NCBI GenBank assembly: GCA_049602155.1
Contig: JBMYRH010000012.1
Span: 124,001-188,000, forward strand
Length of the DNA: 64,000 bases
Source of the DNA: JBMYRH01 sp049602155
GTDB taxonomy: Bacteria; Myxococcota_A; UBA9042; PHBI01; JBMYRH01
Direction: 5' to 3'
Below, piece after piece: positions 9,348-18,384 of this stretch. The notes beneath the pieces are model-generated. The model saw only the letters and a list, made by a program, of their open reading frames with translations, did not search any database and was not told where the DNA came from. Position 1 is the first letter of the stretch. Every line of letters starts with the position of its first letter. A program made the translations under genes and the position numbers.

Positions 9348-11612
9348 TTAGCCCGAGGCTTCGCCGTCTGCGGGCTGGTCGGCAGCGTAAGGTTGACCGT
9401 ACCCGTATCCGTACCCGTATCCGTATCCGTATCCGTATCCGTAACGGTTGGAGGTCTCATCTCGGAAGTTCAAGACGGTCCCCAGCAGCGGAGAGTTGAC
9501 CGACTGGAGTTGGCGCAGCGTGTGGCGCAGTGCGTGCCGCGTGGTGCGGCCACAGCGCACGACCAAGAGCGCACCGTCGACCAAGGTCGACAGCACCAAT
9601 GAGTCGGCCACAGGCAGCACTGGTGGCGAGTCGATGATGACCATGTCGTAGCGCTCCTCGCAGGTCGCGAGGATGTCTTTGAAGCGGTCGGTTTGAAGCA
9701 GCTCACCGGGGTTCGGCGGGATAGCGCCGCTGATGAGCACGTCGAGGTTCTCCATGCCGGAGGGTTGGACGTGCTTGCTTACATCATCGCCCGTCGCTAG
9801 CGCGTGGGTCAGGCCGGTCTTCGGTGGCAGCTGGAGGGTGTTGCCCATGCGCGGGCGTCGGAGGTCGCCCTCAACGAGCAGCACCTTTGCGCCGCTGGAG
9901 GCGAGCGAGATCGCCAAGCACATCGCGACTGTGCTCTTGCCCTCGGAGGGATCCGACGAGGTGATGAGCAAGGAGCGAATCGGTTTCGCGGTCCCCATGA
10001 AGAGCAGGTTGGTCCTGAGGGAGCGGCAGGCCTCAGCCACGCGCGAGCTTGGGTGGTCGTACACATAGAGGTCTCGTGACCGCTGTGGCACCTCAGCGAG
10101 CTCCTTCTTACGCTCCTCTTTCTCCTCGATGATCGGCAAGATCCCGAGGACCTTGAAGCCGAAGCGGGTCTCGATGTCGCGCCAGGATTTGATGGTCGAG
10201 TCCATGAACTCAAGTAAGGCGACGAGGGAGAGCGCGATGAGCACGGAGATCGCGAAGAATCCGCCCAAGACGACCGACGCCAGGGGCCAGATCTTCGCCG
10301 TCGCAACAGCTGGCTCGATGACCCGAATGTTGTTCATCTCGACTTGCTTAGAGAGCAGCGTCTCAAGGTAGCGCTTGTTGAGCATCTCGAACTGGCTCTT
10401 CGCCTGCGTCCGCTGTTCATTCAGCGTGGCATAGCCGCGCTGGATACTCGCGAGCTGAGTCTCCTCTTCCTTCGCGCTGGCGAGCTCGCTCTCAAGGCGT
10501 GTCTCGACCGATTGGACCTCCGTGAACTCGCGCTCGACGCTGCGGGCGATGTTCTGGATCTCCGTGCGGGTAGCGCGGGTGAGGGAGTCGATTCGCTTCT
10601 GGATAGCGACCACTTCAGGGTGTTGATCGAGGTACCGCGACTCAAGCCCCTTGAGCTCACTCTTTAGCCGGGCGATCTCGCGTTTGAACTCTTGCACTGA
10701 GGAGTTGCCGAGCAGCTTGCTCGCTGTCATCCGGCCGATCTTTCGACCTCGCTTGTAGGGGGCGAGGGTCTCTTTCTCCGCCGCTAAGCGCATGCGGCGG
10801 ATCCGGACCTTGGTCAGCTCCGAGCTTAAGGTTCCGATGCGCGTCGCCAGGTTCTTCGTGGCGGTGCCGATGAGGCCCACGGCGTGCTCTTCTTCGTAGG
10901 CGTTCACCGCCGCGTCGGCCGCATCAAAGAGCTTCCGCTCTTTCTGGGTCAGCAACTCCAGCTCTTGGGTGGCCTCAGCCACCATCTGCTGGCGGTAGTT
11001 GAGGTTGTTGTCTTTGTAGGCCTCGGCGACCTCATTTACGAGCTCCATCGCCAAGGCAGGGCGAGAGTCGTCGACGTTAATTTTCACCAGCGTCGATTGG
11101 AAGATCGGGCTCACGGTGACGCGCTGTGCGAGCGCCGCGACTGCGTCAGCCTCTTTGAGGGCGGCGCTCATCTCGGAGGGGGTGAGGTCGTCGCGGTCCT
11201 CCAACCCGAGGATATGGGGATCCTGCCACAGCCCCATGCGGTCGACGACGGTCCGCAAGATCTCCCGACTCGTGATGAGCTTGTATTGCGTCTCAAAGTA
11301 GCGGGTGTCCCCTCGACGGCCGGTGGGGCTACCGAGCTCTACGACCTCGTTGACGTCCCCGAGCACCTTCGGCGGCGCCAAGTCGATCATGACTGTCGCG
11401 GTCGCGCGGTGGACTGGCACTTGGCGCTCGAACCATGCATAGCCCGCCGCCATCCCTGCGGCGAGCACGACGAGGACGACGAACTTGTACCGGAAGAGGA
11501 TGTCCCAAGTTTGCTGCAGCAATGCCACTAACCCGGTGGAGTCATCATCACTCGCCGGGCCGAATCGAGAACCAGACGGTCGCTCGATCTCTGGGGGTTG
11601 CTTCGGTTGCAT
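9348..11612 (-). CDS. Polysaccharide co-polymerase / BY-kinase (Wzc-type tyrosine autokinase)
   Basis: A 754-aa protein. Start taken at ATG 11612 because the longer frame adds a poor N-terminus. Order: Wzz-type domain with an inner-membrane helix (FVVLVVLAAGMAAGYAWF, about residue 40), a long periplasmic coiled coil (about 190-430), a second membrane helix (IWPLASVVLGGFFAISVLIALSLVALLEF), then a cytoplasmic kinase with Walker A DPSEGKST, Walker A' LLVEGDLRRPRMG and Walker B MVIIDSPPV. The extreme C-terminus is eight Tyr-Gly dipeptides plus a ninth Tyr, the expected autophosphorylation tyrosine cluster in unusually regular form. It controls chain length and export of the polymer made by this locus. 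Confidence 0.92.
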   Translation of the reverse strand: MQPKQPPEIERPSGSRFGPASDDDSTGLVALLQQTWDILFRYKFVVLVVLAAGMAAGYAWFERQVPVHRATATVMIDLAPPKVLGDVNEVVELGSPTGRRGDTRYFETQYKLITSREILRTVVDRMGLWQDPHILGLEDRDDLTPSEMSAALKEADAVAALAQRVTVSPIFQSTLVKINVDDSRPALAMELVNEVAEAYKDNNLNYRQQMVAEATQELELLTQKERKLFDAADAAVNAYEEEHAVGLIGTATKNLATRIGTLSSELTKVRIRRMRLAAEKETLAPYKRGRKIGRMTASKLLGNSSVQEFKREIARLKSELKGLESRYLDQHPEVVAIQKRIDSLTRATRTEIQNIARSVEREFTEVQSVETRLESELASAKEEETQLASIQRGYATLNEQRTQAKSQFEMLNKRYLETLLSKQVEMNNIRVIEPAVATAKIWPLASVVLGGFFAISVLIALSLVALLEFMDSTIKSWRDIETRFGFKVLGILPIIEEKEERKKELAEVPQRSRDLYVYDHPSSRVAEACRSLRTNLLFMGTAKPIRSLLITSSDPSEGKSTVAMCLAISLASSGAKVLLVEGDLRRPRMGNTLQLPPKTGLTHALATGDDVSKHVQPSGMENLDVLISGAIPPNPGELLQTDRFKDILATCEERYDMVIIDSPPVLPVADSLVLSTLVDGALLVVRCGRTTRHALRHTLRQLQSVNSPLLGTVLNFRDETSNRYGYGYGYGYGYGYGYGQPYAADQPADGEASG
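9397..9444 (-). repeat. Hexanucleotide tandem repeat encoding the (Tyr-Gly)8 tail
   Basis: Eight tandem hexamers (CCGTAT or CCGTAC on the plus strand, the last CCGTAA) encode alternating Tyr-Gly at the C-terminus of the tyrosine autokinase. Because the unit is 6 bp, slipped-strand gain or loss would change the number of phosphorylatable tyrosines without shifting frame. Confidence 0.9.
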
Positions 11613-11706
11613 GGGTATCTCTGTGTGACTCCGGTGTTGGCGCCGTGGCGTGCCACGCTTTGGGCTAAGTTGTCGTTGGGGGAGGGATTGATCATCACGG
11701 GCTGGA

Positions 11707-12471
11707 TTAATCCGTTTTCGCTCGGCCCCGCTGGCCAATAATGGCCTCTAAGTCTTTGGGGCCGCCCACATACCAGTGCGAGCGGTCTTGTACCAGATTG
11801 TACTTCACGATCGTGCCGATCGCCTTGAGTCCGTCCCGCCACGTGACCTTCTTGCCGTCGTGGTAACTGCGCCCTCGGTAGCGGATTGGGACCTCTTCCA
11901 TCGCGATCCCCTTGATCCCAGCGAGCTTCGCGGTGACCTCGGGTTCGAACCCAAAGCGGTCACTCTCAAGGATGATCGACTGGATGATGTCACGGCGGAA
12001 GACCTTGTAGCAGGTCTCCATGTCCGTCACCCGCCAGCCCGTCAGGCGGTTTGAGAGCCACGTCAGGGTGCGGTTCGCGATCCATTGGCGCCACCACCAG
12101 CCTTCGCTCTCACCACGAAAGCGCGAGCCATAGACCACGTCCACCCGGCCCGCCAAGATGGGCTCTAGCAAGACGGGGTAGTCTGCGGGGTCGTACTCGA
12201 GGTCGGCGTCTTGGACCAAGACGATGTCGCCGGTCGCCGCGGCCAATCCACGGCGCACAGCGGACCCTTTGCCTTGGTTCTTCCCTTGGTAGAAGGCCAC
12301 CACGGCGCCCTCTGCTTCTAGGATCTGTAAGGCCTCGACCGTGCCATCAGTCGAGCCGTCATCCACGACCAAGATCTCTGCCTCTGGGCCGGCTTGGGCG
12401 CGGACCAACCCGACGACCTCCACCAAGGTGGCGATCTCATTGTAGGCTGGGATGACGATAGAGAGCTTCAT
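11707..12471 (-). CDS. GT2 polyprenyl-phosphate glycosyltransferase (dolichyl-phosphate mannosyltransferase-like)
   Basis: A 254-aa GT2 enzyme. ATG 12471 gives the canonical N-terminus MKLSIVIPAYNE; an in-frame GTG at 12495 would add eight residues. Motifs: ILVVDDGSTDGT (D-box), KGSAVRRGLAAATGDIVLVQDADLEYDP (DxD) and the family hallmark MEVPIRYRGRSYHDGKKVTWRDG. No C-terminal membrane anchor, so it resembles soluble DPM1-type enzymes that load a sugar onto undecaprenyl phosphate at the inner membrane. It sits 34 nt after the Nudix gene and 94 nt before the autokinase on the same strand. Confidence 0.88.
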   Translation of the reverse strand: MKLSIVIPAYNEIATLVEVVGLVRAQAGPEAEILVVDDGSTDGTVEALQILEAEGAVVAFYQGKNQGKGSAVRRGLAAATGDIVLVQDADLEYDPADYPVLLEPILAGRVDVVYGSRFRGESEGWWWRQWIANRTLTWLSNRLTGWRVTDMETCYKVFRRDIIQSIILESDRFGFEPEVTAKLAGIKGIAMEEVPIRYRGRSYHDGKKVTWRDGLKAIGTIVKYNLVQDRSHWYVGGPKDLEAIIGQRGRAKTD

Positions 12472-12505
12472 AGCCGGCCGTTTTTCAGGGAGCACGTCCC
12501 TGATG

Positions 12506-13201
12506 TCAAGCGAGCGGCTCTGTGGGCTCGCGTCGTGTCGCAGCTAAGATTGCACCCCAAGTCACTTTCGTGGTCACGACTTCAGGCGCTGAGAGGCCCA
12601 CCACAGAGGCTGCGATGGCCACCAGCTCGGTGAAAGTGTGCGACGTGGCGCCGAAGAGGTAGCGGTCGCCAAGGGGGTAGATGGGAGAGTGATGCTGCCC
12701 CTCCCATTCAAAGGGGATGCCCTCGATCGAGTGCGCCGCGATCGCCGCCAAGAGCGGCACCGCCTTGACCTCGGCGACCTCTGCATCACAGGGCGTCAGC
12801 GTGGCGTCTTGGGCGTGTACCACGAAGGGCTCAAGTCGAAAGTCAGAGGTCCCAAGGGGCATCGATGAGAGGCGCCCCAGTCGGGTGACCGTGTTCAGCC
12901 CAAGCTCCTCTCGGCCCTCCCGGCATGCGGTCGCGTAGAGATCGACGTCCTCTGCCTCAGGCCGCCCCCCGGGGAAGCACCACTCTCCCCCGTGCTTCAG
13001 GGTCGATGGGCGTCGCGTGAGCAACACCTCAGGCTCTGGCGCCCATCGGATCGGCACCAGGACGCCGCAGCGGAGGTGATTTGTCCTGCCAGGGAGCGCC
13101 GGGAATTCGGTGTGAGTTCTCGCTTCAAGCGCAGCTGAGAGCGCCTCGGGGCTGAGCGCTTCAGGGTTCGGGATGGTGCGGAGCGTCGACACGCCCCGCA
13201 C
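12506..13201 (-). CDS. Nudix hydrolase, CoA pyrophosphatase (NudL)-like
   Basis: A 231-aa protein. VLLTRRPSTLKHGGEWCFPGGRPE followed by ATACREGREELGL is a Nudix box of the CoA-pyrophosphatase type (the GG-x-aspartate spacing and LLTRR-x-H lead-in match NudL/YeaB), with Glu residues of REGREE as Mg ligands. Family members hydrolyse CoA or other nucleoside diphosphate derivatives in the cytoplasm. It lies 10 nt downstream of the propeller gene and 34 nt upstream of the DPM-like GT2, so it is probably co-transcribed, though a functional link to the polysaccharide is unclear. Substrate is inferred from family only. Confidence 0.8.
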   Translation of the reverse strand: MRGVSTLRTIPNPEALSPEALSAALEARTHTEFPALPGRTNHLRCGVLVPIRWAPEPEVLLTRRPSTLKHGGEWCFPGGRPEAEDVDLYATACREGREELGLNTVTRLGRLSSMPLGTSDFRLEPFVVHAQDATLTPCDAEVAEVKAVPLLAAIAAHSIEGIPFEWEGQHHSPIYPLGDRYLFGATSHTFTELVAIAASVVGLSAPEVVTTKVTWGAILAATRREPTEPLA

Positions 13202-13211
13202 CCTAACACGC

Positions 13212-14798
13212 TTATTGGGCGTGGCTCCTGTCTAGCGGCCAGCGCGCCAGCCCATGACGCGTACCGACCCACAGGGCGCCCTCAAAGGCTTGGACAGAGG
13301 TGACGTCGTTCGATGGGAGGTCGTGTGCGCCGCGATAGTGGCGAGGCGGACCATCATCGGGCCAGAACCAGAGCCCATCACCGAGCGTCGTGATGAACAC
13401 TCCGCCGAGCGTATCGATGGGGAAGAGGCCGCTCGGGTTGACCCACACATCGCCCAGGCCACTGACTGGCTGCGCCCCGCCGTCATCCAGTGTGTTGACG
13501 CCTGCGTCGTAGGTGCCAGCGAGCGCAGTGCCATCAGCGCGGAACGCGACTGCGTTGATCCAGTCATCGCTGAGCTGGGACGTCCCCATGCGTCGGGATG
13601 TCCAGGCTTCACCGTCGAAGAGCCCGACACCGTACGACGTGCCCGCCAGCACCTGCCCGCGATGGGTCGCGACCGAGTAGACGATCCGATAAGGGAGCCC
13701 CTCTGCGTCACTCCAGGTGGTCATGCCCTGCGTATTCCAGCGGGTGAGCCCTCGGCTAGTCGCGAACCACACGGCGCCGTCTTCGTCCACGTGCACCGCG
13801 TTGACATGGTCGCTCGGCAGGCCGCTCAGCTCACCGAATCGGCGCCACGCGCCGCCCTCAAGGCAGAAGGCGCCTGTCGCTGTGGCGGCCCATAGGCGTT
13901 CACCGTCGCTGGTGAGGGTGTTGACTAACCTCGGCGCATCTCCAGTGGCCTCAGGTCGCCGCCATCGACCCTCCGCGTCTCTCCAGACCACGCCCCCATC
14001 AAATGTCCCAAGCCACAGCCTGGGTGCGCCGTCGGGTCCAGGGTGGACGGCCAACGTGCTGATGTGGTCGTTGGGCAGCGTGTGCGCCATGAGGTCCTGG
14101 GCGCTGTCATTTCGAGTCGCCCGGAGCGGATGGCAGCGGCGCCTCCCGGTCAACACACAGCGGTCGGCGCCTCGGTCGACGATGAGCTGACTGTCCACGG
14201 TCGACAGGCCCTGCACGCTGCCCTTCAGCATCCGCTTGGAGCGCCCTTTGGCGTCGACGCGCCAGAGCCCGCCGAGGTCTCGCCCGACGAGCAAGCCTCC
14301 CTCTGGGCTCACAGCCAACCCGGTCACCCGCTTGCTGCGGAACCGCCACACGGGCTGCGTCAGTCGCGGTGATGCGCCTGAGAGGTCGATGCGCCAGAGG
14401 CCGTGTTGCACCGTGCCGACCCACAGCTGACCGTGAAACCACGCCAATGAAGTGGGCCACCGCAGCCGCGGATCTTGGAGCAGCTGGCTGTGGCTCCCCG
14501 TCGTGGGGTGGTAGGTCCAGAGCCCTCTCCCCTGCACTGCCAGGGTGAGCGCCCCTCCCGGCGCGGTCGCGATGGCTTGAAGGTAGGTGCCAGCCAAGCC
14601 GTCACAGGCGGTCTGAACCTTGTGCTGCCCCGTCTTGAGTTCGGTGATGCGCAGGCCGCCGGCTGTCGCCTCGTACCGGGCTCCGTCGAGGGTGACCTCT
14701 CCGTGCACCGGTGCAGGGACGGTCTCGCATTGCGCGTTCGCCTCGCCGCTCACGGCGATACTGAGGCCCAAGAGGCCAAGGATGATCAAGGCCCTCAT
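13212..14798 (-). CDS. Secreted beta-propeller protein (two-component-regulator propeller type)
   Basis: A 528-aa protein with a signal peptide (MRALIILGLLGLSIAVSGEANA, cleavage probably after ANA). The mature part is repeats of the kind seen in the sensor half of hybrid two-component proteins: LWVGTVQHGLWRID, LWLGTFDGGVVWRD, LWAATATGAFCLEGG, VWFATSRGLTRWN, LAGTSYGVGLFDG, LWVGTRHGLARW. These build blades of a beta-propeller. No kinase or membrane domain follows, so it is a free periplasmic or secreted propeller. Its ATG overlaps the stop of the VIT-VWA gene by 4 nt, implying joint production. Confidence 0.8.
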   Translation of the reverse strand: MRALIILGLLGLSIAVSGEANAQCETVPAPVHGEVTLDGARYEATAGGLRITELKTGQHKVQTACDGLAGTYLQAIATAPGGALTLAVQGRGLWTYHPTTGSHSQLLQDPRLRWPTSLAWFHGQLWVGTVQHGLWRIDLSGASPRLTQPVWRFRSKRVTGLAVSPEGGLLVGRDLGGLWRVDAKGRSKRMLKGSVQGLSTVDSQLIVDRGADRCVLTGRRRCHPLRATRNDSAQDLMAHTLPNDHISTLAVHPGPDGAPRLWLGTFDGGVVWRDAEGRWRRPEATGDAPRLVNTLTSDGERLWAATATGAFCLEGGAWRRFGELSGLPSDHVNAVHVDEDGAVWFATSRGLTRWNTQGMTTWSDAEGLPYRIVYSVATHRGQVLAGTSYGVGLFDGEAWTSRRMGTSQLSDDWINAVAFRADGTALAGTYDAGVNTLDDGGAQPVSGLGDVWVNPSGLFPIDTLGGVFITTLGDGLWFWPDDGPPRHYRGAHDLPSNDVTSVQAFEGALWVGTRHGLARWPLDRSHAQ

Positions 14799-17314
14799 CG
14801 GACGTTCACGGAGGCGTACGCGCGGTGGACGTTCATCGCCATATCGGTCACGAGGAGCTCCAACACGTACCGGCCAGGGGCGAGGTCCGCTGGGATGGGG
14901 ATCCGCGCGCTCCAGCCGTGGCCAATGAGGTCTGGAGCGAGCGGGATCCTCTGACCGTTCAATACGACGATCGCCCGCCTCACATCGGCCCGGATGCGGA
15001 CAAACGAGCTACGCTGTCCTCGTGAGACGGACTCGATAGGGGTGGCGTGGGCCACCACCTCACCTCCGGCAGTGACGGTCGGTTGGTCAAGGGTCAGGTC
15101 CATCGCCGGCGCGGTGGCGTCCACCACGTAGGTCAGAGAGATCACCTCGATCTTCCCGGAGCGATGAGTCACGTAGACCCTCACGCGATAGCGGCCCTCT
15201 TGGGCCTCGCGGGGCACCAGGAAGCGCCCCAGCCAAGCGCTGTGGATAGGCTCCCATGCACAGGCGATCCTCTCGCCCCAGGGGAGGATGGCGTGCACGT
15301 CGCGTGCGTCGCGAGGCGCGTGGACGAGGATCTCGGGGTCCCCTGGCTTGATAGCGTTTGGCGTGAGGCTGGCCTTGCGGCGCTTCCCGAAGAGCCCCTC
15401 TGGGCGCATCCCGGCGGGGAGGTGTACTGCCGCCAAGGCTTGTTGAAGGAGCTCTGGTGTGGGGTTGGCGACGAGGTCCCGCTCGACCGCCACAAACGAG
15501 GTGTAGCGCGTCAGGATGTGGTGCTGTAGGCCGAGCTCTGTGACCTGCGCGATGACCTCCTTGGAGTCCTGCCACTCGTTGGGGTGCAGCAGCTCTGCCA
15601 CCTTCTGTTTGGCCCACATGACCTCGATGGCGCTGTGCTCTGTCGCCCGCTCGGGCAGCGTGACAGTGATGGGGATCGCGACCCGCTCTCCACCTTGCAT
15701 GCCCTCGATCGTGACCTGGCCCCGACCGGCGGCCTCGTAACGGCCAAAGACCCTGAGGGGCAGCCCAACGAAGAGATCGGGGATACGCTGAGGGCTGACC
15801 TCAGCGACCTTGAGGCCGCCCCAGTTGATCCGGACGTCAGTCAACAAGGGTTGGCCCATGCGCGCATAGAAGGTCTCAACGACCTGCTCGACGGGGTCTG
15901 CGGCGGCTCCTAAGCGCACGTACTGCACGGCGCCGCGCCCACGAGATGCCATCTCGTCGAGCAGGTACCGGTTCACGTCCTCGCCGACGCCGAAGCTGAA
16001 CAGACGCGCCTGGCCCACGTGGTTGTCCACATAGTCGAGGACATCGCCGTCATTGCCGATGTACCCGTCGGTCATAAAGCACACGATGCGGAGGCGCCCT
16101 GAGCTCGTGGGGCCCTCGAGCGCGGCACGCATGCCCGCTAACATCTCGGTGCCTCCGTCACTGGACATTCCATCGATGAACGCGAGCCCTCGCCGGAGGT
16201 TCTCGGGGGTGTTCGCCAGCGGCTGCGCAGCCAAGGATGAGACACCCGAGGCGAAGTCGATGACCTGGAAGGTGTCGCTTGGACCCATCTGCTTAAGCGC
16301 GTAGCGCATCGCAGCGCGCGCTTTATCGAGCGGCTCCCCCATCATTGATCCGGAGGTGTCGACGACGAACACGAGCTCCTTCGGTTGGATGTCCTTGGTG
16401 TCGACTGTGGCGGGGGGCTCGACGGTCAGCACGAAGGTCCCTGTCTCATCGACATCTTTGTGCGCGACGAGGCTCGCGACCGGCGCCGCAGCTGCCAGTC
16501 GATAGCGCATCTCGACGGTCCGGTTAGGTAGCGCCTCCGTGTCCGCTAAGCTGACCCACACAGTGTCGTCTTCTGCGGCCTCGGTCAGGAGCTTATGGCT
16601 TGGGCTGTGGACCTGAAACACGGGGGCTGCATCGTTCAGGTGGAGCTCCACGCTGAGGCGATGTCGTGTGTCCTCGTCGGCCACATAGCCGGGGTTGACC
16701 TGCGCAGCGGGGCCGGTCTGTGTGCTCGCCGATGGGGAGGTGTAGCGTGGACCGACTACTCCGGGGAAGGTGAAGATGTACTCCGAGTCCTCGTAGCGGA
16801 GCGGTGCGACGTAGCGCAGGGTCACGTGGACGAGCTCGCCCGGCATCACGTTGGCCACAGACTGTTCGAAGACGTTTGGTCGTTTTGACGCGACGAGCGC
16901 CGCGCGGCGCCCCTCCTTTTTCGCCTTCTCATAGACGGCCTTGGCCTCTTCGCGGGCCTGAATTTCAGCCTCAATGAAGCGCCCCCCTACGATCAACGCG
17001 ACCCGATCGACCGCCGCTTGATGAGGCAGCGGGAAGCGATAGATCCCCTCGAGGGGAAGGTCAAAGGGGTTGCGGAACGTCTGCGTGACGACCACCGAGG
17101 CGTAGCCCGCGCTGGCCTCTGCTTTGACGTCCGTCGACTCAAGAGTGAAGGGGCGTTCACCCCCTTCGGAGTCAACCGCGACGAGGGTCACGCAGTCGTC
17201 GGGGGGCGCCGCATGAGCGACACTCCAGCTGCCGAGGAGCGCGAGGGTCAGCGCGATGAGGAACGGGGAAAAGGGCGGCGATGGGTGCCGAGATACGAGA
17301 CAGGTCTGAGCCAT
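14795..17314 (-). CDS. VIT and von Willebrand factor A domain secreted protein
   Basis: An 839-aa protein; ATG 17314 is chosen because GGGAGG lies 6 nt upstream. A signal peptide ends near AHA-A (about residue 36). A VIT domain (inter-alpha-trypsin type, about 40-170) contains the typical FRNPFDLPLEGIYRFPLP and EAKAVYEKAKKEGRRAALV. A VWA domain (about 312-490) has an intact MIDAS: DTSGSM at 319-324, a downstream GGTEM threonine and MTDGYIGND aspartate. The C-terminal third looks like beta-sandwich domains ending in ELLVTDMAMNVHRAYASV. I see no sortase or PEP-CTERM signal. It likely mediates adhesion or protein-protein contacts at the surface with the coupled propeller. Confidence 0.88.
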   Translation of the reverse strand: MAQTCLVSRHPSPPFSPFLIALTLALLGSWSVAHAAPPDDCVTLVAVDSEGGERPFTLESTDVKAEASAGYASVVVTQTFRNPFDLPLEGIYRFPLPHQAAVDRVALIVGGRFIEAEIQAREEAKAVYEKAKKEGRRAALVASKRPNVFEQSVANVMPGELVHVTLRYVAPLRYEDSEYIFTFPGVVGPRYTSPSASTQTGPAAQVNPGYVADEDTRHRLSVELHLNDAAPVFQVHSPSHKLLTEAAEDDTVWVSLADTEALPNRTVEMRYRLAAAAPVASLVAHKDVDETGTFVLTVEPPATVDTKDIQPKELVFVVDTSGSMMGEPLDKARAAMRYALKQMGPSDTFQVIDFASGVSSLAAQPLANTPENLRRGLAFIDGMSSDGGTEMLAGMRAALEGPTSSGRLRIVCFMTDGYIGNDGDVLDYVDNHVGQARLFSFGVGEDVNRYLLDEMASRGRGAVQYVRLGAAADPVEQVVETFYARMGQPLLTDVRINWGGLKVAEVSPQRIPDLFVGLPLRVFGRYEAAGRGQVTIEGMQGGERVAIPITVTLPERATEHSAIEVMWAKQKVAELLHPNEWQDSKEVIAQVTELGLQHHILTRYTSFVAVERDLVANPTPELLQQALAAVHLPAGMRPEGLFGKRRKASLTPNAIKPGDPEILVHAPRDARDVHAILPWGERIACAWEPIHSAWLGRFLVPREAQEGRYRVRVYVTHRSGKIEVISLTYVVDATAPAMDLTLDQPTVTAGGEVVAHATPIESVSRGQRSSFVRIRADVRRAIVVLNGQRIPLAPDLIGHGWSARIPIPADLAPGRYVLELLVTDMAMNVHRAYASVNVR

Positions 17315-17446
17315 GAGGTCCTCCCGAGGCTTGGGTACGTCCTCTGCACAAAGCAAGGGGAGTGCCAAACCTAGAGGTGACCTCTAAGTCGCTGTAAACG
17401 CTATGTTGTCGTGACCCTTGCCCCGGTTAAGAGGCGCGGTGTGTGT

Positions 17447-17459
17447 CGTGTCTGACACG
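17447..17459. promoter_or_regulatory. 13-bp palindrome upstream of the VIT-VWA operon
   Basis: CGTGTC-T-GACACG, six-base arms around one central base, lies about 130 nt upstream of the VIT-VWA start in the 173-nt gap after the PEBP gene. It could be an operator. There is only this one copy to judge from, and it could also be chance or part of a weak terminator for the PEBP gene. Confidence 0.3.
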
Positions 17460-17487
17460 GGGGTGTCCACGCTGGGCCACACTTGTT

Positions 17488-18120
17488 TTAGCCTTGGCTG
17501 ACGCTTGGGTTGAGGGTGTACGTGCCGGTGATCGAGGCCGAGCCTAAGACGTGCCCCTCGAGCGCAGCCAACACCTCCGGGCCACCGAAGCGACCCTCGA
17601 CGGCGCAGCGCGCGCTGTCCAAGGCGTAGAGAGTGAAAACGTAGTGGTGCAGGCGCTCGTCATTCCAAGGTGGTCCAGGGCCGTCATAGCCAAAGTAGTC
17701 GCCTGACATCCCGTCGGCTCCGGCGAACCAGTCTGTGTAGTTGTTCACGCCGTGCCGGGTGCCTTGTGGACCCTCGGGGCCTGGTTTGCCACCGGTGGTG
17801 ACAGCAGCTGAGAAGCTGCCCTCGGCGATCTCGTGGGTGTCTGCGGCCAAATCAACCAGCACCCAGTGGTAGAAATCGACGCGCGGGAGCGAGGCCGGGA
17901 CCGTGCGCCCCTCTTGGTTCACGTCGTCACCGACGGAGGGCACGTCAGGGTCATGGCAGATGAGGACCAGAGAGCGCGTCCCTTCGGGCAGCCCATCCCA
18001 AGCGAGGTGAGGGTTCTTGTTGTCGCTCAGTGTGACATGGGTATCCGGGTCCATTTTCCCGAATGCGAACGCCTCGGGGATGGGGGCCTGGTCCTTGAAA
18101 CTGTCGCTCCAGAGCTTCAT
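17488..18120 (-). CDS. PEBP family protein (YbhB/YbcL, Raf-kinase-inhibitor-like)
   Basis: A 210-aa protein. ATG 18120 is preferred over the GTG just before it because AGGAGAG is 5 nt upstream of the ATG. Family signatures are present: NPHLAWDGLPEGTRSLVLICHDPDVP, DFYHWVLVDL, the glycine-rich GPEGPQGTRHGVNNY, and GYDGPGPPWNDERLHHYVFTLYALD, which forms the conserved anion-binding pocket. No signal peptide. Bacterial PEBP proteins bind phosphate-containing ligands, but their cellular role is mostly unknown. It is monocistronic or leads into the VIT-VWA operon after a 173-nt gap. Confidence 0.9.
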   Translation of the reverse strand: MKLWSDSFKDQAPIPEAFAFGKMDPDTHVTLSDNKNPHLAWDGLPEGTRSLVLICHDPDVPSVGDDVNQEGRTVPASLPRVDFYHWVLVDLAADTHEIAEGSFSAAVTTGGKPGPEGPQGTRHGVNNYTDWFAGADGMSGDYFGYDGPGPPWNDERLHHYVFTLYALDSARCAVEGRFGGPEVLAALEGHVLGSASITGTYTLNPSVSQG

Positions 18121-18384
18121 CACAGCTCTCCTGGTTTGGGTGCGAAACGAGCCTGTCCGAAGGCCGTGAGTGAGTCAACACGGCATCGGGCAACAGGCTT
18201 GTCTCCGAGGGATCTTTTTGGCTTCATACGGGCTCCTTAGGGGCGCCATGCGTCCATATCTCTGGAGAGACATGGCCAAGTGCTTCGACGCGGATGGCGG
18301 AATGGGGGTGCGCAGGCCGCGACGCACCTGTGTGGCCTTGGGTGATCCTCGCATGCGCCTCATGGCCGGATCGGAGGGGCGCCG

